Assembly (NCBI GenBank): GCA_934190685.1
Contig: CAKPTK010000066.1
Location: forward strand, 1-12,847
DNA: 12,847 nucleotides
Reading direction: 5' to 3'
Source: an uncultured Prevotella sp.
GTDB lineage: Bacteria > Bacteroidota > Bacteroidia > Bacteroidales > Bacteroidaceae
A model generated the notes under the pieces. The model was not told the DNA's origin, made no database searches, and saw only the letters and a program-made list of their open reading frames with translations. Shown in pieces: positions 1-7,491 of the stretch (position 1 is the stretch's first letter; every line of letters begins with the position of its first letter). A program made the position numbers and the translations under genes.

Positions 1-190
1 GCGCTACCGTCGTCAGGACGCCATCGGCACACCTTACTGTGTGACCGTGGACTATGACACTCTCAAGGACAACACCGTGACCCTCCGCTTCCGCGACACC
101 ATGGAGCAGGAGCGTGTGAGCATCGACCAGCTCGATGCCATCATCGAGGACAAGGTAAGTATCGCAAGTCTGCTTAAGAAACTCCAGTAA
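1..190 (+). CDS. glyS: Glycyl-tRNA synthetase, C-terminal fragment
   Basis: This is the last 62 residues of a gene that begins before the window, read in frame from base 2 and ending at TAA 188-190. The translated end contains [20 protein letters not shown] and then [11 protein letters not shown]. This matches the class II anticodon-binding domain of the single-chain (alpha2-type) glycyl-tRNA synthetase, which charges tRNA-Gly with glycine in the cytosol. In that family this C-terminal domain recognises the anticodon. The next gene starts on the base after the stop codon (TAAATG), so the two are very probably co-transcribed and translationally coupled. The family call is firm from the conserved motif. 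The catalytic domain is outside the window, so nothing can be said about its completeness. Confidence 0.9.
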   Translation, partial: RYRRQDAIGTPYCVTVDYDTLKDNTVTLRFRDTMEQERVSIDQLDAIIEDKVSIASLLKKLQ

Positions 191-862
191 ATGAGAGAAA
201 ACAAGACATTTTATATCCTGACGCTGCTCCTCGCGACAGTCTTCGGACTGTCGTCGTGCGGCGAGGATGACAATACCGTGGAGGAGTTTGCCAACTGGCA
301 GCAGAAGAACGACGAATATTTCTCTTCCATCTATGCCAAGGCGCAAGCCAACAGCGACGGCAAGTGGCTCATCCTTCCCTCGTGGACGGTGAACGACAGC
401 ATCGCCGCCCTCTCGCCCACCAGCAACGTGGTGGCACACATCATCACCGAGGGCACAGGTTCCGCCTGCCCCATCTACACCGACTCGGTGCAGGTGCACT
501 ATCGCGGACGGCTGATACCCTCGCCGAGCTATCCTGAGGGCTGGACTTTCGACCAGAGCTATTCCGGCACTTACAACCCTGCCACGATGACCCCGAGCAA
601 GTTTGCCGTTTCCGCCACGGTGACGGGCTTCACCACCGCCTTGCAGTATATGCACATCGGCGACCGTTGGGAAATCTACATCCCCTACGACCTGGGCTAC
701 GGAGCGAGCGACTACACGGCAAGCAGTTCGTCGTCCACCATTCCCGGTGGCAGCACCCTCATCTTCGATTTGACCCTCGCCGGCTATTACCACCCCGGCG
801 AGACATCCACGACAAGGGCTGCAGGCACACAACGTGCGCAAGGCTATTGGGTGACAAAGTAA
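191..862 (+). CDS. FKBP-type peptidyl-prolyl isomerase, lipoprotein
   Basis: The 223-residue protein should catalyse cis-trans isomerisation of X-Pro bonds in the cell envelope. Residues 1-23 form a lipoprotein signal peptide with lipobox L-S-S-C, so Cys23 would be lipidated. The residues after it are G-E-D-D, an acidic +2 to +5 stretch like the Bacteroidetes lipoprotein export signal that sends lipoproteins to the cell surface. Residues about 95-200 are the FKBP domain, with VHYRG at 102-106, FDQSYSG at 120-126, GDRWEIYIPYDLGYG at 157-171, and IPGGSTLIFDLTL near 184-196. The FKBP fold is clear, although the substrate pocket is not checked residue by residue. The start ATG follows the glyS stop directly. 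A Ser-rich insertion (about 178-183) lies just before the IPGG motif. A terminator follows 31 bases after the stop, so this gene ends the glyS operon. Confidence 0.88.
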   Translation: MRENKTFYILTLLLATVFGLSSCGEDDNTVEEFANWQQKNDEYFSSIYAKAQANSDGKWLILPSWTVNDSIAALSPTSNVVAHIITEGTGSACPIYTDSVQVHYRGRLIPSPSYPEGWTFDQSYSGTYNPATMTPSKFAVSATVTGFTTALQYMHIGDRWEIYIPYDLGYGASDYTASSSSSTIPGGSTLIFDLTLAGYYHPGETSTTRAAGTQRAQGYWVTK

Positions 863-892
863 GACTTACAACAAAAATCAAAAGATAAGAAG

Positions 893-938
893 AAATGTCT
901 CAATCGTCTGTTCGCATGGATGATTGAGGCATTTTTTT
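893..938 (+). terminator. Intrinsic terminator after the FKBP gene
   Basis: An uninterrupted stem pairs 893-905 with 922-934, with one G-U pair and a 16-nt loop. Its 3' arm runs into a seven-T tract at 932-938. This is the classical intrinsic terminator layout and closes the glyS-FKBP operon. It also shows that the ATG at 940, directly after the T tract, is unlikely to be the start of the next gene. Confidence 0.85.
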
Positions 939-993
939 GATGAACCCACGTCCCGGTCGTTGCCGTGACGGGCGGTCAGAAAACCCAGTCAAG

Positions 994-2112
994 ATGACCA
1001 TACTCTATTTCCTGCTATTCCTTGTGGCGCTCATCGTGCCCGATGTCCGCATCTATGCCTCGTGCATCGCCGGAACGTGCCCATGGGCAGTCAAGATATT
1101 GTGGTGGTTGCCCACGGCAGCCACGCTCACCGCCTTTTTCTGTGCCAACCGGGGATGGTACCACAACACGTGCATGCGGGCATTCTTCGCCCTGGTGCTC
1201 TGTTTCGTGCTGCCCAAGGGACTCTTCGTCTTGTTCCATCTGCTGATAGGGTGGCAGGTGGCTTTGGCGGCAGTGGCGGTGGTGGAGTTGTTCCTGCTCT
1301 ACGGTTTCTTCTTTGGCTGGCGCCGGATTGTGGTCAAGGACACCGTCTGTGCGGATACCGCCATTCCCAAGGCTTTCGACGGCTACCGCGTGCTGCAACT
1401 CTCCGACATCCATATCGGCACCTTCCTGCAGAACCCCTCGTTCATCGGCAAACTGGTCAATGTGGTCAACGCCCAACAGCCAGACCTTGTGGTGTTCACA
1501 GGCGATCTGGTCAACGTGAGTGCCACAGAGCTGCTCCCCTTCATGTCCGTGCTCGACCACATCCATGCCACGGACGGCGTCTATTCCGTGATGGGCAACC
1601 ATGACTACTGCGAGTATGGCCACGACCATACCCTGCAACGCATGGAGCGCAATCAGCACGCCCTCATCTATATGGAAGAGAAGATGGGATGGCACATGCT
1701 CATGAACGAGCACGTGCTCCTTCAGCGTGGCGGCAGCCAGATAGCCCTTGTCGGTGTGGAGAACATCGGCAAGCCCCCCTTCAAAAGTCACGGCAACCTG
1801 GGCAAGGCGGTCAAGGATTTGCCCGACGGCATGTTCAAGATTCTGCTCAGCCACGACCCCACCCATTGGCGCATGGGCGTGCTTCAGACCACCGACATCC
1901 AGCTCACCCTCAGCGGCCACACCCATGCAGGGCAGTTCAAGATCGGCCGCTTCTCGCCCTCCCGGTGGGCGTACAACGAATGGGGCGGCATGTATACCGA
2001 AGACGGCCGCCACCTCCATGTGTCGCTGGGCATTGGCGGCACCGTCCCCTTCCGCTTCGGCGCTTGGCCCGAGGTCAACGTCATCACCCTCAGCAGTGTG
2101 CAAAAGAAATAA
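994..2112 (+). CDS. Membrane-anchored calcineurin-like metallophosphoesterase (YaeI/YkuE type)
   Basis: The 372-residue protein has an N-terminal membrane part and a C-terminal dinuclear-metal phosphoesterase domain. Residues 1-115 hold about four hydrophobic segments (near 3-17, 32-49, 61-82 and 85-108). The catalytic domain carries the family's metal-binding motifs in order: SDIH at 137-140, GD at 170-171, GNHD at 201-204, SH at 286-287 and GHTH at 308-311. Relatives such as YkuE and YaeI/LpxG act on phosphate esters at the membrane; the substrate here cannot be read from sequence. I chose the ATG at 994 because the frame-consistent ATG at 940 and TTG at 937 lie in or against the upstream terminator, and because 994 begins directly with a hydrophobic helix. 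The next gene starts 23 bases downstream, so the two are probably co-transcribed. No Bacteroidetes promoter is visible between 939 and 993. Confidence 0.88.
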   Translation: MTILYFLLFLVALIVPDVRIYASCIAGTCPWAVKILWWLPTAATLTAFFCANRGWYHNTCMRAFFALVLCFVLPKGLFVLFHLLIGWQVALAAVAVVELFLLYGFFFGWRRIVVKDTVCADTAIPKAFDGYRVLQLSDIHIGTFLQNPSFIGKLVNVVNAQQPDLVVFTGDLVNVSATELLPFMSVLDHIHATDGVYSVMGNHDYCEYGHDHTLQRMERNQHALIYMEEKMGWHMLMNEHVLLQRGGSQIALVGVENIGKPPFKSHGNLGKAVKDLPDGMFKILLSHDPTHWRMGVLQTTDIQLTLSGHTHAGQFKIGRFSPSRWAYNEWGGMYTEDGRHLHVSLGIGGTVPFRFGAWPEVNVITLSSVQKK

Positions 2113-2135
2113 AAACAACAGATTATAGACATAAA

Positions 2136-3539
2136 ATGAAAAGACAAACTCTCGCAGTCGCCATGATGCTTGCCTTTGCGGCAACCGTCGGCGCGCAAAC
2201 CAAGGACGGAGGCATCTCCGCACAAATGATGCAACAGATAAGACAGGCACAGAAGCAGACCACGGCAGACCGGGCACTCTTCAATGCCATCGCCGCCAAC
2301 AACATAGACAACTTGGCGAAGAACCACAAGGCACCCGCCGCTCCCGACACCTATTTCAGTGTGGAGACACCCGCACAGAGCATCACCGACCAGAAACAGA
2401 GCGGACGCTGTTGGATGTTCAGCGGCATGAACGTGCTGCGCAGCAATTTCGCCCAGAAGAGCGACTCGCTCACCGTCGAGTTCTCCCAAGCCTACCTGTT
2501 CTTCTACGATCAGTTGGAGAAAGCCAACCTCTTCCTCCAGGGCGTCATCGACTGCGCCAAGAAACCGATGGACGACCAGCGTGTGCAGTTCTTCTTCAAG
2601 AACCCCATCAACGACGGCGGCACCTTCTGCGGTGTGGCTGACCTCACCGCCAAATACGGTTTGGTGCCCAAGAGTGTGATGCCCGAGACCTTCTCGTCGG
2701 ACAACACCCGTCGCATGGCGGCACTCCTCTCGTCCAAACTCCGCGAGTACGGACTCCAGTTGCGCGACATGGTCAACAACGGCAAGAAACCCGCCGAACT
2801 GCGCAGCGCAAAGGAGAAGATGCTCGGCACCATCTACCACATGCTCTCGCTGACCATCGGCGAGCCGCCCACGCAGTTCACCTACGCTTTCAAGAACAGC
2901 AAGGGACGTGAGGTGGCTCCTGCCAAGACCTACACGCCGCAGAGCTTCTACAAGGAAGTGGTGGGCGAGCCACTGCCCGGCACCTTCATCATGGTGATGA
3001 ACGACCCGCGCCGTCCTTACCACAAAACCTATGAGGTGGAGCTTGACCGCCATACCTACGACGGCACCAACTGGAAATATCTCAACCTGCCGATGGAGGA
3101 TATCGAGCAACTTGCCATCACCGCCTTGAAAGCAGGCAAGAAGATGTACAGTTCCTACGATGTGGCGAAGTTCCTCAACCGAGACCTCGGCTATTGCGAC
3201 CTCGACAACTACGACTACGGCTCGCTCTTCTCAACCACCTTCCCGATGAACAAGGCACAGCGCATCTCCACCTTCGACAGCGGCAGCACCCACGCCATGA
3301 CCCTTACCGCCGTGGATCTTGACGCCAACGGAAAGCCCCTGAAATGGAAGGTGGAAAACAGCTGGGGCGCCACATGGGGACAGAAAGGATGCCTGATTAT
3401 GACCAACAACTGGTTTGAGGAATACAGGTTCCGCCTAGTGGTCGACAAGCAGTTTGTCAGTCCCAAGTTGCTCGAAGAGTTCAACCAGAAGCCTGTCCAA
3501 GTGATGCCAGAAGACCCCCTCTTCGGCGTGGACGAATAA
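2136..3539 (+). CDS. Exported C1B cysteine peptidase (bleomycin hydrolase / aminopeptidase C family)
   Basis: The 467-residue protein belongs to the papain-like C1B family. The catalytic set is complete: oxyanion Gln86 and nucleophile Cys92 in DQKQSGRCWMFSG, His386 in GSTHAMT, and Asn408 in VENSWG. In PepC and bleomycin hydrolase the homologous enzymes are cytosolic hexamers that remove N-terminal residues. Here the ATG at 2136 gives a clear signal peptide: Lys-Arg, a hydrophobic core, and a V-G-A end before Gln21. The mature enzyme is therefore probably periplasmic or exported. The C-terminus has a DPLF motif resembling the DPMG of the C-terminal arm that enters the active site in PepC-type enzymes, which suggests aminopeptidase activity. 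The frame is open far upstream (to about 1689), but that part overlaps the metallophosphoesterase and does not look coding. Exact substrate specificity is unknown. Confidence 0.9.
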   Translation: MKRQTLAVAMMLAFAATVGAQTKDGGISAQMMQQIRQAQKQTTADRALFNAIAANNIDNLAKNHKAPAAPDTYFSVETPAQSITDQKQSGRCWMFSGMNVLRSNFAQKSDSLTVEFSQAYLFFYDQLEKANLFLQGVIDCAKKPMDDQRVQFFFKNPINDGGTFCGVADLTAKYGLVPKSVMPETFSSDNTRRMAALLSSKLREYGLQLRDMVNNGKKPAELRSAKEKMLGTIYHMLSLTIGEPPTQFTYAFKNSKGREVAPAKTYTPQSFYKEVVGEPLPGTFIMVMNDPRRPYHKTYEVELDRHTYDGTNWKYLNLPMEDIEQLAITALKAGKKMYSSYDVAKFLNRDLGYCDLDNYDYGSLFSTTFPMNKAQRISTFDSGSTHAMTLTAVDLDANGKPLKWKVENSWGATWGQKGCLIMTNNWFEEYRFRLVVDKQFVSPKLLEEFNQKPVQVMPEDPLFGVDE

Positions 3540-3550
3540 CAACAAGACAA

Positions 3551-3579
3551 TCCCCCTGTTCCCATGACCGACAAGGGGA
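3551..3579 (+). terminator. Hairpin after the C1B peptidase gene
   Basis: An imperfect stem pairs 3551-3560 with 3570-3579 around a 9-nt loop: five pairs starting t-a then c-g, one C-A mismatch at 3556/3574, then four more pairs including a terminal U-G. It starts 11 bases after the peptidase stop. No T tract follows, so a role in termination or mRNA 3'-end stability is only suggested. A second hairpin follows at 3598. Confidence 0.35.
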
Positions 3580-3597
3580 CAACCATCCGAACATACC

Positions 3598-3636
3598 GCG
3601 CCCTGCAAGGAAAAGACAAAAGCCTTTGCAGGGCGT
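3598..3636 (+). terminator. Hairpin upstream of hrpB with core CGCCCTGCAA
   Basis: The 10-bp core CGCCCTGCAA (3599-3608) pairs exactly with TTGCAGGGCG (3626-3635). A further GG/CC pairing is possible inside across one bulged base, and a G-U pair closes the outside. It ends 15 bases before the hrpB start codon. The same core forms the hairpin after hrpB at 6179-6215. There is no T tract, so it could be a terminator or 3'-end stabiliser for the upstream operon, or a structural element in the hrpB leader. Confidence 0.5.
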
Positions 3637-3651
3637 GTCTATAGATACACT

Positions 3652-6171
3652 ATGCAACTCAACAATCTTCTTCATCAGCAGGCAACCTTGCCCGCCTCGC
3701 AGATAGCCCGGGAGGTGAACAAGGCCCTCGCCGCCCATCATGCCCTCGTCGTCACGGCTCCCCCAGGCGCAGGAAAGTCAACGCTTCTTCCCCTGTCCCT
3801 CCTTCTGGGGCAGGACACGTGGAGTGAAGTTCCGGGAAAAATACTCATGCTCGAGCCCCGTCGTCTCGCCGCCCGGCAGATAGCCGAGCGCATGGCGCAG
3901 ATGCTGGGCGAGCCGGTAGGCCAGACGGTGGGCTATCGGGTGAGATTTGACAACAAGGTGTCTGCCCGAACCCGTGTGGAAGTGCTCACCGAGGGCATCC
4001 TGACCCGGATGCTTGTCAGCGACGCCACCTTGGACGGCGTGAGCGCCGTGGTCTTCGACGAGTTCCACGAGCGCAGCATCAACTCCGACCTCGCCCTCGC
4101 CCTCGTCCGCCAAGCCCAAGAGATTATCCGTCCAGACCTGAAGATTGTCGTCATGTCGGCGACCATTGACGCCGGCTACATCTGCCAGTCGCTCGGCGCC
4201 CCGCTCATCGAGAGTGAAGGAAGGATGTTTCCAGTCGATGTGCGCCATGCCTCGGAAGACCTGGACCTCCGTCAGGTGGCGCAAACCGCAGCCTTGGCCG
4301 TGACGAAAGCCCATCGGGAACAGGAGGGTGACATCCTCGTGTTCCTGCCCGGACAAGGCGAGATAGAGCGGTGCCGCCAACTGCTCGGCGACTCGCTCGC
4401 CCCCACACAAGTGCTTCCCCTCTATGGCAATCTTCCCCCCGAACAGCAGCGGCGCGCCATCGCACCGTCGCCGGCAGGCGGACGCAAGGTGGTGCTCGCC
4501 ACCCCGATAGCCGAGACCTCCCTCACCATCGAGGGTGTGCGCACGGTCATCGACTCCGGCCTGTGCCGGTCGTTGGTGTTCGACCCACGCACCGGACTCA
4601 GCCACTTGGAAACCGTACGCGTCAGCATGGACATGGCCAAGCAGCGTTCGGGACGTGCCGGACGAGTGGCTCCCGGCACCTGCTATCGGTTGTGGACACT
4701 CGCCGCCGAGCATCAGATGGAGGAGCAACGCAAGCCCGAGATAGAGACGGCAGACCTCTCTTCCCTGCTGCTCGACATAGCCGCTTTCGGCGAGAACGAT
4801 GTCGACCAACTCCCTTGGCTCACTCCTCCGCCCCGTGGCAATGTGGCGACGGCGCATGAACTGCTGTGTTCGCTTGGCGCCATCGACGCGCAGGGCAAAA
4901 TCACGCCCCGCGGCAAGCTGATGGCCACTCTTCCCTGCCATCCCCGTATGGCGCGCATGATACTGAACGGAGCGTCGAAAGCGCAGAAAGCCCTGGCTTG
5001 CGACCTTGCGGCACTGTTGGAAGAGAAAGACCCGATGGACGAACAGACGGGGGCGGACATGGCGTTGCGTGTATCCCTGCTGCGCTCGGCACGGAACAAC
5101 AAACGACCGGGCAAGTGGCAACGCGTGGCACAAGTGGCGGCGGAATACCGAAGGATGGCACGGGTGGACGAGGACAACCGTGAGGTGGCACCCGACGAGG
5201 TGGGCATGCTGCTGGCCTGTGCCTATCCCGAACGCATCGCCCACAGTGTGGACGCCATCGGCAACTATCGTTTGGCGAGCGGTGTCAACGTGCAGTTGGA
5301 GCGCACAGACCCTCTCTCGTCCTATTCCTGGTTGGCGGTGGCGTCGATGTACAATCGTCCCGGCGGGGTGGGGCGCGTGTTCCTCGCCGCGCCAGTCCTG
5401 CCCGAAGAACTCGACCCTTCGCTTGTCAGCCAGCGCGACAACGTGTCGTGGGACAGCAAGCAAGGGTGTGTCGTCATGCAGCGTGAGCGCCGCATAGGCA
5501 AACTCCTCGTGGACAGCAAACCGATACACGACGCCGACAAGAACGAAGTCATCCACATCCTCTGTGAGGCGATGAAGAAAGACGGACTGAGCATGTTGTC
5601 GTGGAATGCCGACGAGGTGACGCGTCTGCAGCACAGGGTGGCGCAGGTGTCGGCATGGCATCCCGAACTCCAGTTGCCCGACCTCTCCACCGACCATCTC
5701 CTCGCCACAGCCTCCGCATGGCTGCCCTTCTATCTTGAGGACGGCGGAAAAGTCAAGTACTCCGTGTCGGAACTGCGTCGTCTGCCGCTGGCTGAAATCC
5801 TGTGGAACATCATCCCCTACGACCAGCAAACGGACATCGACCGCTTGGCGCCCACCCATATACAAGTGCCCACAGGCTCACGCATCCGGGTGGACTACAG
5901 ACAAGGTGCCGAGGCTCCTGTGCTGAGCGTGCGCCTGCAGGAGTGTTTCGGCATGGCGACGACCCCCTGTGTCGACGACGGCAAGCGTCCCGTGCTGATG
6001 GAACTCCTTTCGCCGGGCTTCAAACCCGTGCAGTTGACATCCGACTTGGCGAGTTTCTGGCAAGGCACCTATTTCGAGGTACGCAAAGAACTGCGCCGCC
6101 GCTATCCCAAGCACTATTGGCCCGAGAACCCATTGGAGGCGGTGGCAGTGAGAGGCGTGAAGCGGAGATAA
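3652..6171 (+). CDS. hrpB: ATP-dependent DEAH-box helicase HrpB
   Basis: The 839-residue protein is a full-length HrpB-type superfamily 2 helicase, close to the usual 800-850 residues of the family. Visible motifs are Walker A APPGAGKST at 36-44, motif II DEFHERS at 136-142, motif III SAT at 169-171, motif V ATPIAETSLTIEG at 283-295 and motif VI QRSGRAGR at 331-338. A helicase-associated region and the long HrpB C-terminal domain follow, reaching the conserved late stretch RRRYPKHYWPENP near residue 820. Members unwind or remodel RNA at the cost of ATP; the physiological substrate of HrpB is poorly known in any organism. The ATG at 3652 comes 15 bases after a hairpin and 112 bases after the peptidase stop. 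It is followed by a perfect hairpin shared with the convergent ddh gene. No Bacteroidetes -7 box is seen in the 3540-3651 gap, so its promoter is unclear. Confidence 0.93.
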   Translation: MQLNNLLHQQATLPASQIAREVNKALAAHHALVVTAPPGAGKSTLLPLSLLLGQDTWSEVPGKILMLEPRRLAARQIAERMAQMLGEPVGQTVGYRVRFDNKVSARTRVEVLTEGILTRMLVSDATLDGVSAVVFDEFHERSINSDLALALVRQAQEIIRPDLKIVVMSATIDAGYICQSLGAPLIESEGRMFPVDVRHASEDLDLRQVAQTAALAVTKAHREQEGDILVFLPGQGEIERCRQLLGDSLAPTQVLPLYGNLPPEQQRRAIAPSPAGGRKVVLATPIAETSLTIEGVRTVIDSGLCRSLVFDPRTGLSHLETVRVSMDMAKQRSGRAGRVAPGTCYRLWTLAAEHQMEEQRKPEIETADLSSLLLDIAAFGENDVDQLPWLTPPPRGNVATAHELLCSLGAIDAQGKITPRGKLMATLPCHPRMARMILNGASKAQKALACDLAALLEEKDPMDEQTGADMALRVSLLRSARNNKRPGKWQRVAQVAAEYRRMARVDEDNREVAPDEVGMLLACAYPERIAHSVDAIGNYRLASGVNVQLERTDPLSSYSWLAVASMYNRPGGVGRVFLAAPVLPEELDPSLVSQRDNVSWDSKQGCVVMQRERRIGKLLVDSKPIHDADKNEVIHILCEAMKKDGLSMLSWNADEVTRLQHRVAQVSAWHPELQLPDLSTDHLLATASAWLPFYLEDGGKVKYSVSELRRLPLAEILWNIIPYDQQTDIDRLAPTHIQVPTGSRIRVDYRQGAEAPVLSVRLQECFGMATTPCVDDGKRPVLMELLSPGFKPVQLTSDLASFWQGTYFEVRKELRRRYPKHYWPENPLEAVAVRGVKRR

Positions 6172-6178
6172 AACACAA

Positions 6179-6215
6179 CAACGCCCTGCAAGAACCATTG
6201 TCTTGCAGGGCGTTG
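6179..6215. terminator. Bidirectional terminator hairpin between hrpB and ddh
   Basis: A perfect 15-bp inverted repeat pairs 6179-6193 with 6201-6215 around the 7-nt loop ACCATTG. It lies 7 bases after the hrpB stop and 22 bases after the ddh stop on the other strand, so it can serve both convergent genes. There is no long T tract on either side, only moderately T-rich flanks. It shares the core CGCCCTGCAA with the hairpin at 3598-3636. Confidence 0.7.
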
Positions 6216-6237
6216 CCTATTTGTGAATGTGTAAGGT

Positions 6238-7137
6238 TTATACCAAGTGGCTGATGAGGTCCTCACGCTCACCGGCGAGCATGTCGATGACAGGAATCTC
6301 CACCATAGTGTAGCAACCAGGCTGCTGACGCATGGAAGCACGAGCCACGTTGACCAATACCTGACCTGTCAGGGCAGGATTGTTGATGCTCATGTTGAAC
6401 TCCAGACGCTGGTTCTGTGTCTTGCCGCTCACACCCTTGCGCACGAGGTTCACACCGTGGCCCATGTCGCGCACTTCGTCAACGGAAGGCACTGCGAACA
6501 CGTGGGTCTCGTCGTTGGCGAAATAAGGGTCAGCCTTGATTTCCTTGGTCACTTCCTCGAGGCTTGCACCCTCCTCAAGTTCCACATAAACCATGCGGCG
6601 GTGGATGCCCTCACCCAAAGGAATGGTCATGGAGAGCGCATTCTTCACACCCTTCTTGGAACGTACGCACACGCTGTGGCCCATGCTCATGCCGGGACCG
6701 AAATTGGTGTAGCTCAAACCTTTTGGTGCGAGACTCTGCATCAAGGTGCGCACGATGGAGTCTGATCCTGGATCCCAACCTGCGGCAATCACCGACACGG
6801 CATTGTGTTCCTTGCAGACAGGCATCAGTTCGGCACGATAGTCGAGGATGGAGGTATGGATGTCGAAGCTGTCGACGGTGTTGATGCCGAGAGGCAGAAT
6901 CTGCTTGGCATATTCGGGGCAGGAGCGGGTAGGGGTGGCGAGGATGGCCACGTCTACATTCTTCAACTCGCGGATGTCCTTCACGACTTCATAGTCAGCC
7001 AATTCTGCTGGTTTGTTCTCAGCACCCTTGCGGCGCACGATACCTGCAATCTCGAAGTCGGGAGCGGCCTCGAGAGCCTGGACGGTGTAGTGGCCGATAT
7101 TGCCATATCCCACTACGGCGGCTCTAATCTTTTTCAT
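6238..7137 (-). CDS. ddh: meso-Diaminopimelate D-dehydrogenase
   Basis: The 299-residue enzyme should catalyse NADPH-dependent reductive amination of L-2-amino-6-oxopimelate (from tetrahydrodipicolinate) to meso-diaminopimelate. This is the one-step branch of lysine and peptidoglycan precursor synthesis, in the cytosol. An N-terminal Rossmann motif VGYGNIG lies at 9-15. VRRKG at 34-38 follows the second beta strand, and its basic residues would fit the NADP 2'-phosphate. Family-typical stretches are AGWDPGSDS at 119-127 and GPGMSMGHS at 147-155. The frame stays open upstream to an ATG at 7191, but those 18 extra residues contain the candidate promoter -7 box, so I start at 7137 with MKKIRAAVVGYG. 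The length matches the family. The gene converges on hrpB with a shared hairpin terminator and appears to be a single-gene transcript. Confidence 0.9.
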   Translation of the reverse strand: MKKIRAAVVGYGNIGHYTVQALEAAPDFEIAGIVRRKGAENKPAELADYEVVKDIRELKNVDVAILATPTRSCPEYAKQILPLGINTVDSFDIHTSILDYRAELMPVCKEHNAVSVIAAGWDPGSDSIVRTLMQSLAPKGLSYTNFGPGMSMGHSVCVRSKKGVKNALSMTIPLGEGIHRRMVYVELEEGASLEEVTKEIKADPYFANDETHVFAVPSVDEVRDMGHGVNLVRKGVSGKTQNQRLEFNMSINNPALTGQVLVNVARASMRQQPGCYTMVEIPVIDMLAGEREDLISHLV

Positions 7138-7178
7138 AATTCCTTTATTGGTTATTTTTGTTTTGTCGTTTTCGGCTG

Positions 7179-7186
7179 CAAATTTA
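7179..7186 (-). promoter_or_regulatory. Candidate -7 box of the ddh promoter
   Basis: On the minus strand this reads TAAATTTG, a full match to the Bacteroidetes -7 consensus TAnnTTTG. It would place the transcript start near 7173 and give a leader of about 35 bases before the ddh ATG. I find no matching TTG or TTTG 19-21 bases upstream, so this rests on the -7 box and its position only. Confidence 0.45.
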
Positions 7187-7239
7187 ATCATTTATATACG
7201 AATATGTGTGGCGAAGACTTGCTTTTTTATCTTTTTTAT

Positions 7240-7446
7240 CTATTCATGTGATAAAATGACAGGAGATTTCCGCGTTTTTCTTGCTGTTCGGCAAATATTG
7301 AGCGCCTGTCTGTAAAAAGTGTTATATCCTTGGGCTATGTTGTTTGTCGCGGAGAACATAGGGTTGCAACATGAAGGTCTTTCTGTCGCAACTCGTCTCA
7401 AGTGAAGTGTACCGACTGTGCAAGCGTCCGTAGCACAGCCTCCCAA
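7240..7446 (-). other. Non-coding stretch with a doubtful 68-codon frame and several dyads
   Basis: This part of the 418-bp gap between ddh and the S4-protein gene holds an open frame of 68 codons on the minus strand. Its composition (many Cys, Arg, Thr and Asn, no hydrophobic core or recognisable domain) does not suggest a real protein. The peptide end, around NICRTARKTRKSPVILS, resembles short hypothetical proteins I recall being predicted repeatedly in Prevotella genomes; if that memory is right, it marks a dispersed DNA repeat. I cannot verify this here. The same stretch contains inverted repeats: GACAGG 7258-7263 with CCTGTC 7305-7310, CTATGTT 7335-7341 with AACATAG 7355-7361, GTTGC 7363-7367 with GCAAC 7388-7392, and CTGTGC 7416-7421 with GCACAG 7433-7438. 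A structured RNA or repeat element is more likely than a gene. Confidence 0.35.
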
Positions 7447-7491
7447 GAAACGCTAATGGCACACTAAACAACCGTTAGTATGCCATTAACG
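7445..7491 (-). terminator. Intrinsic terminator of the rplY-pth-S4 gene cluster
   Basis: Read on the minus strand, 7491-7475 pairs with 7467-7451 in a 17-bp stem with two G-U pairs and a 7-nt loop (7474-7468). The tail TTTCTT (7450-7445) follows. The unit pairing A-C on the plus strand becomes U-G on the minus strand, so the minus-strand transcript folds better. It lies 64 bases after the stop of the S4-domain gene. Two further copies of its first arm lie upstream in the transcript (see the repeat at 7454-7532). Confidence 0.6.

Noticed and set aside
1689..2135. Upstream extension of the C1B peptidase frame.
   Set aside because: It overlaps the metallophosphoesterase catalytic domain, is Arg/His/Pro-rich, and would bury the signal peptide that begins at 2136.
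1015..5865. Long minus-strand frames (up to 695 codons) opposite the metallophosphoesterase, peptidase and hrpB genes.
   Set aside because: They are antisense to genes with complete motifs, have His/Val/Gln-rich compositions typical of GC-rich shadow frames, and show no domain.
7153..7160. Plus-strand TATTTTTG resembling a -7 box, directed into the intergenic region.
   Set aside because: No TTG or TTTG is found at 19-21 bp upstream and no plus-strand gene follows; AT-rich sequence gives such matches by chance.
7138..7191. N-terminal extension of ddh to the ATG at 7191.
   Set aside because: The extension covers the candidate -7 box and is not part of the family N-terminus.
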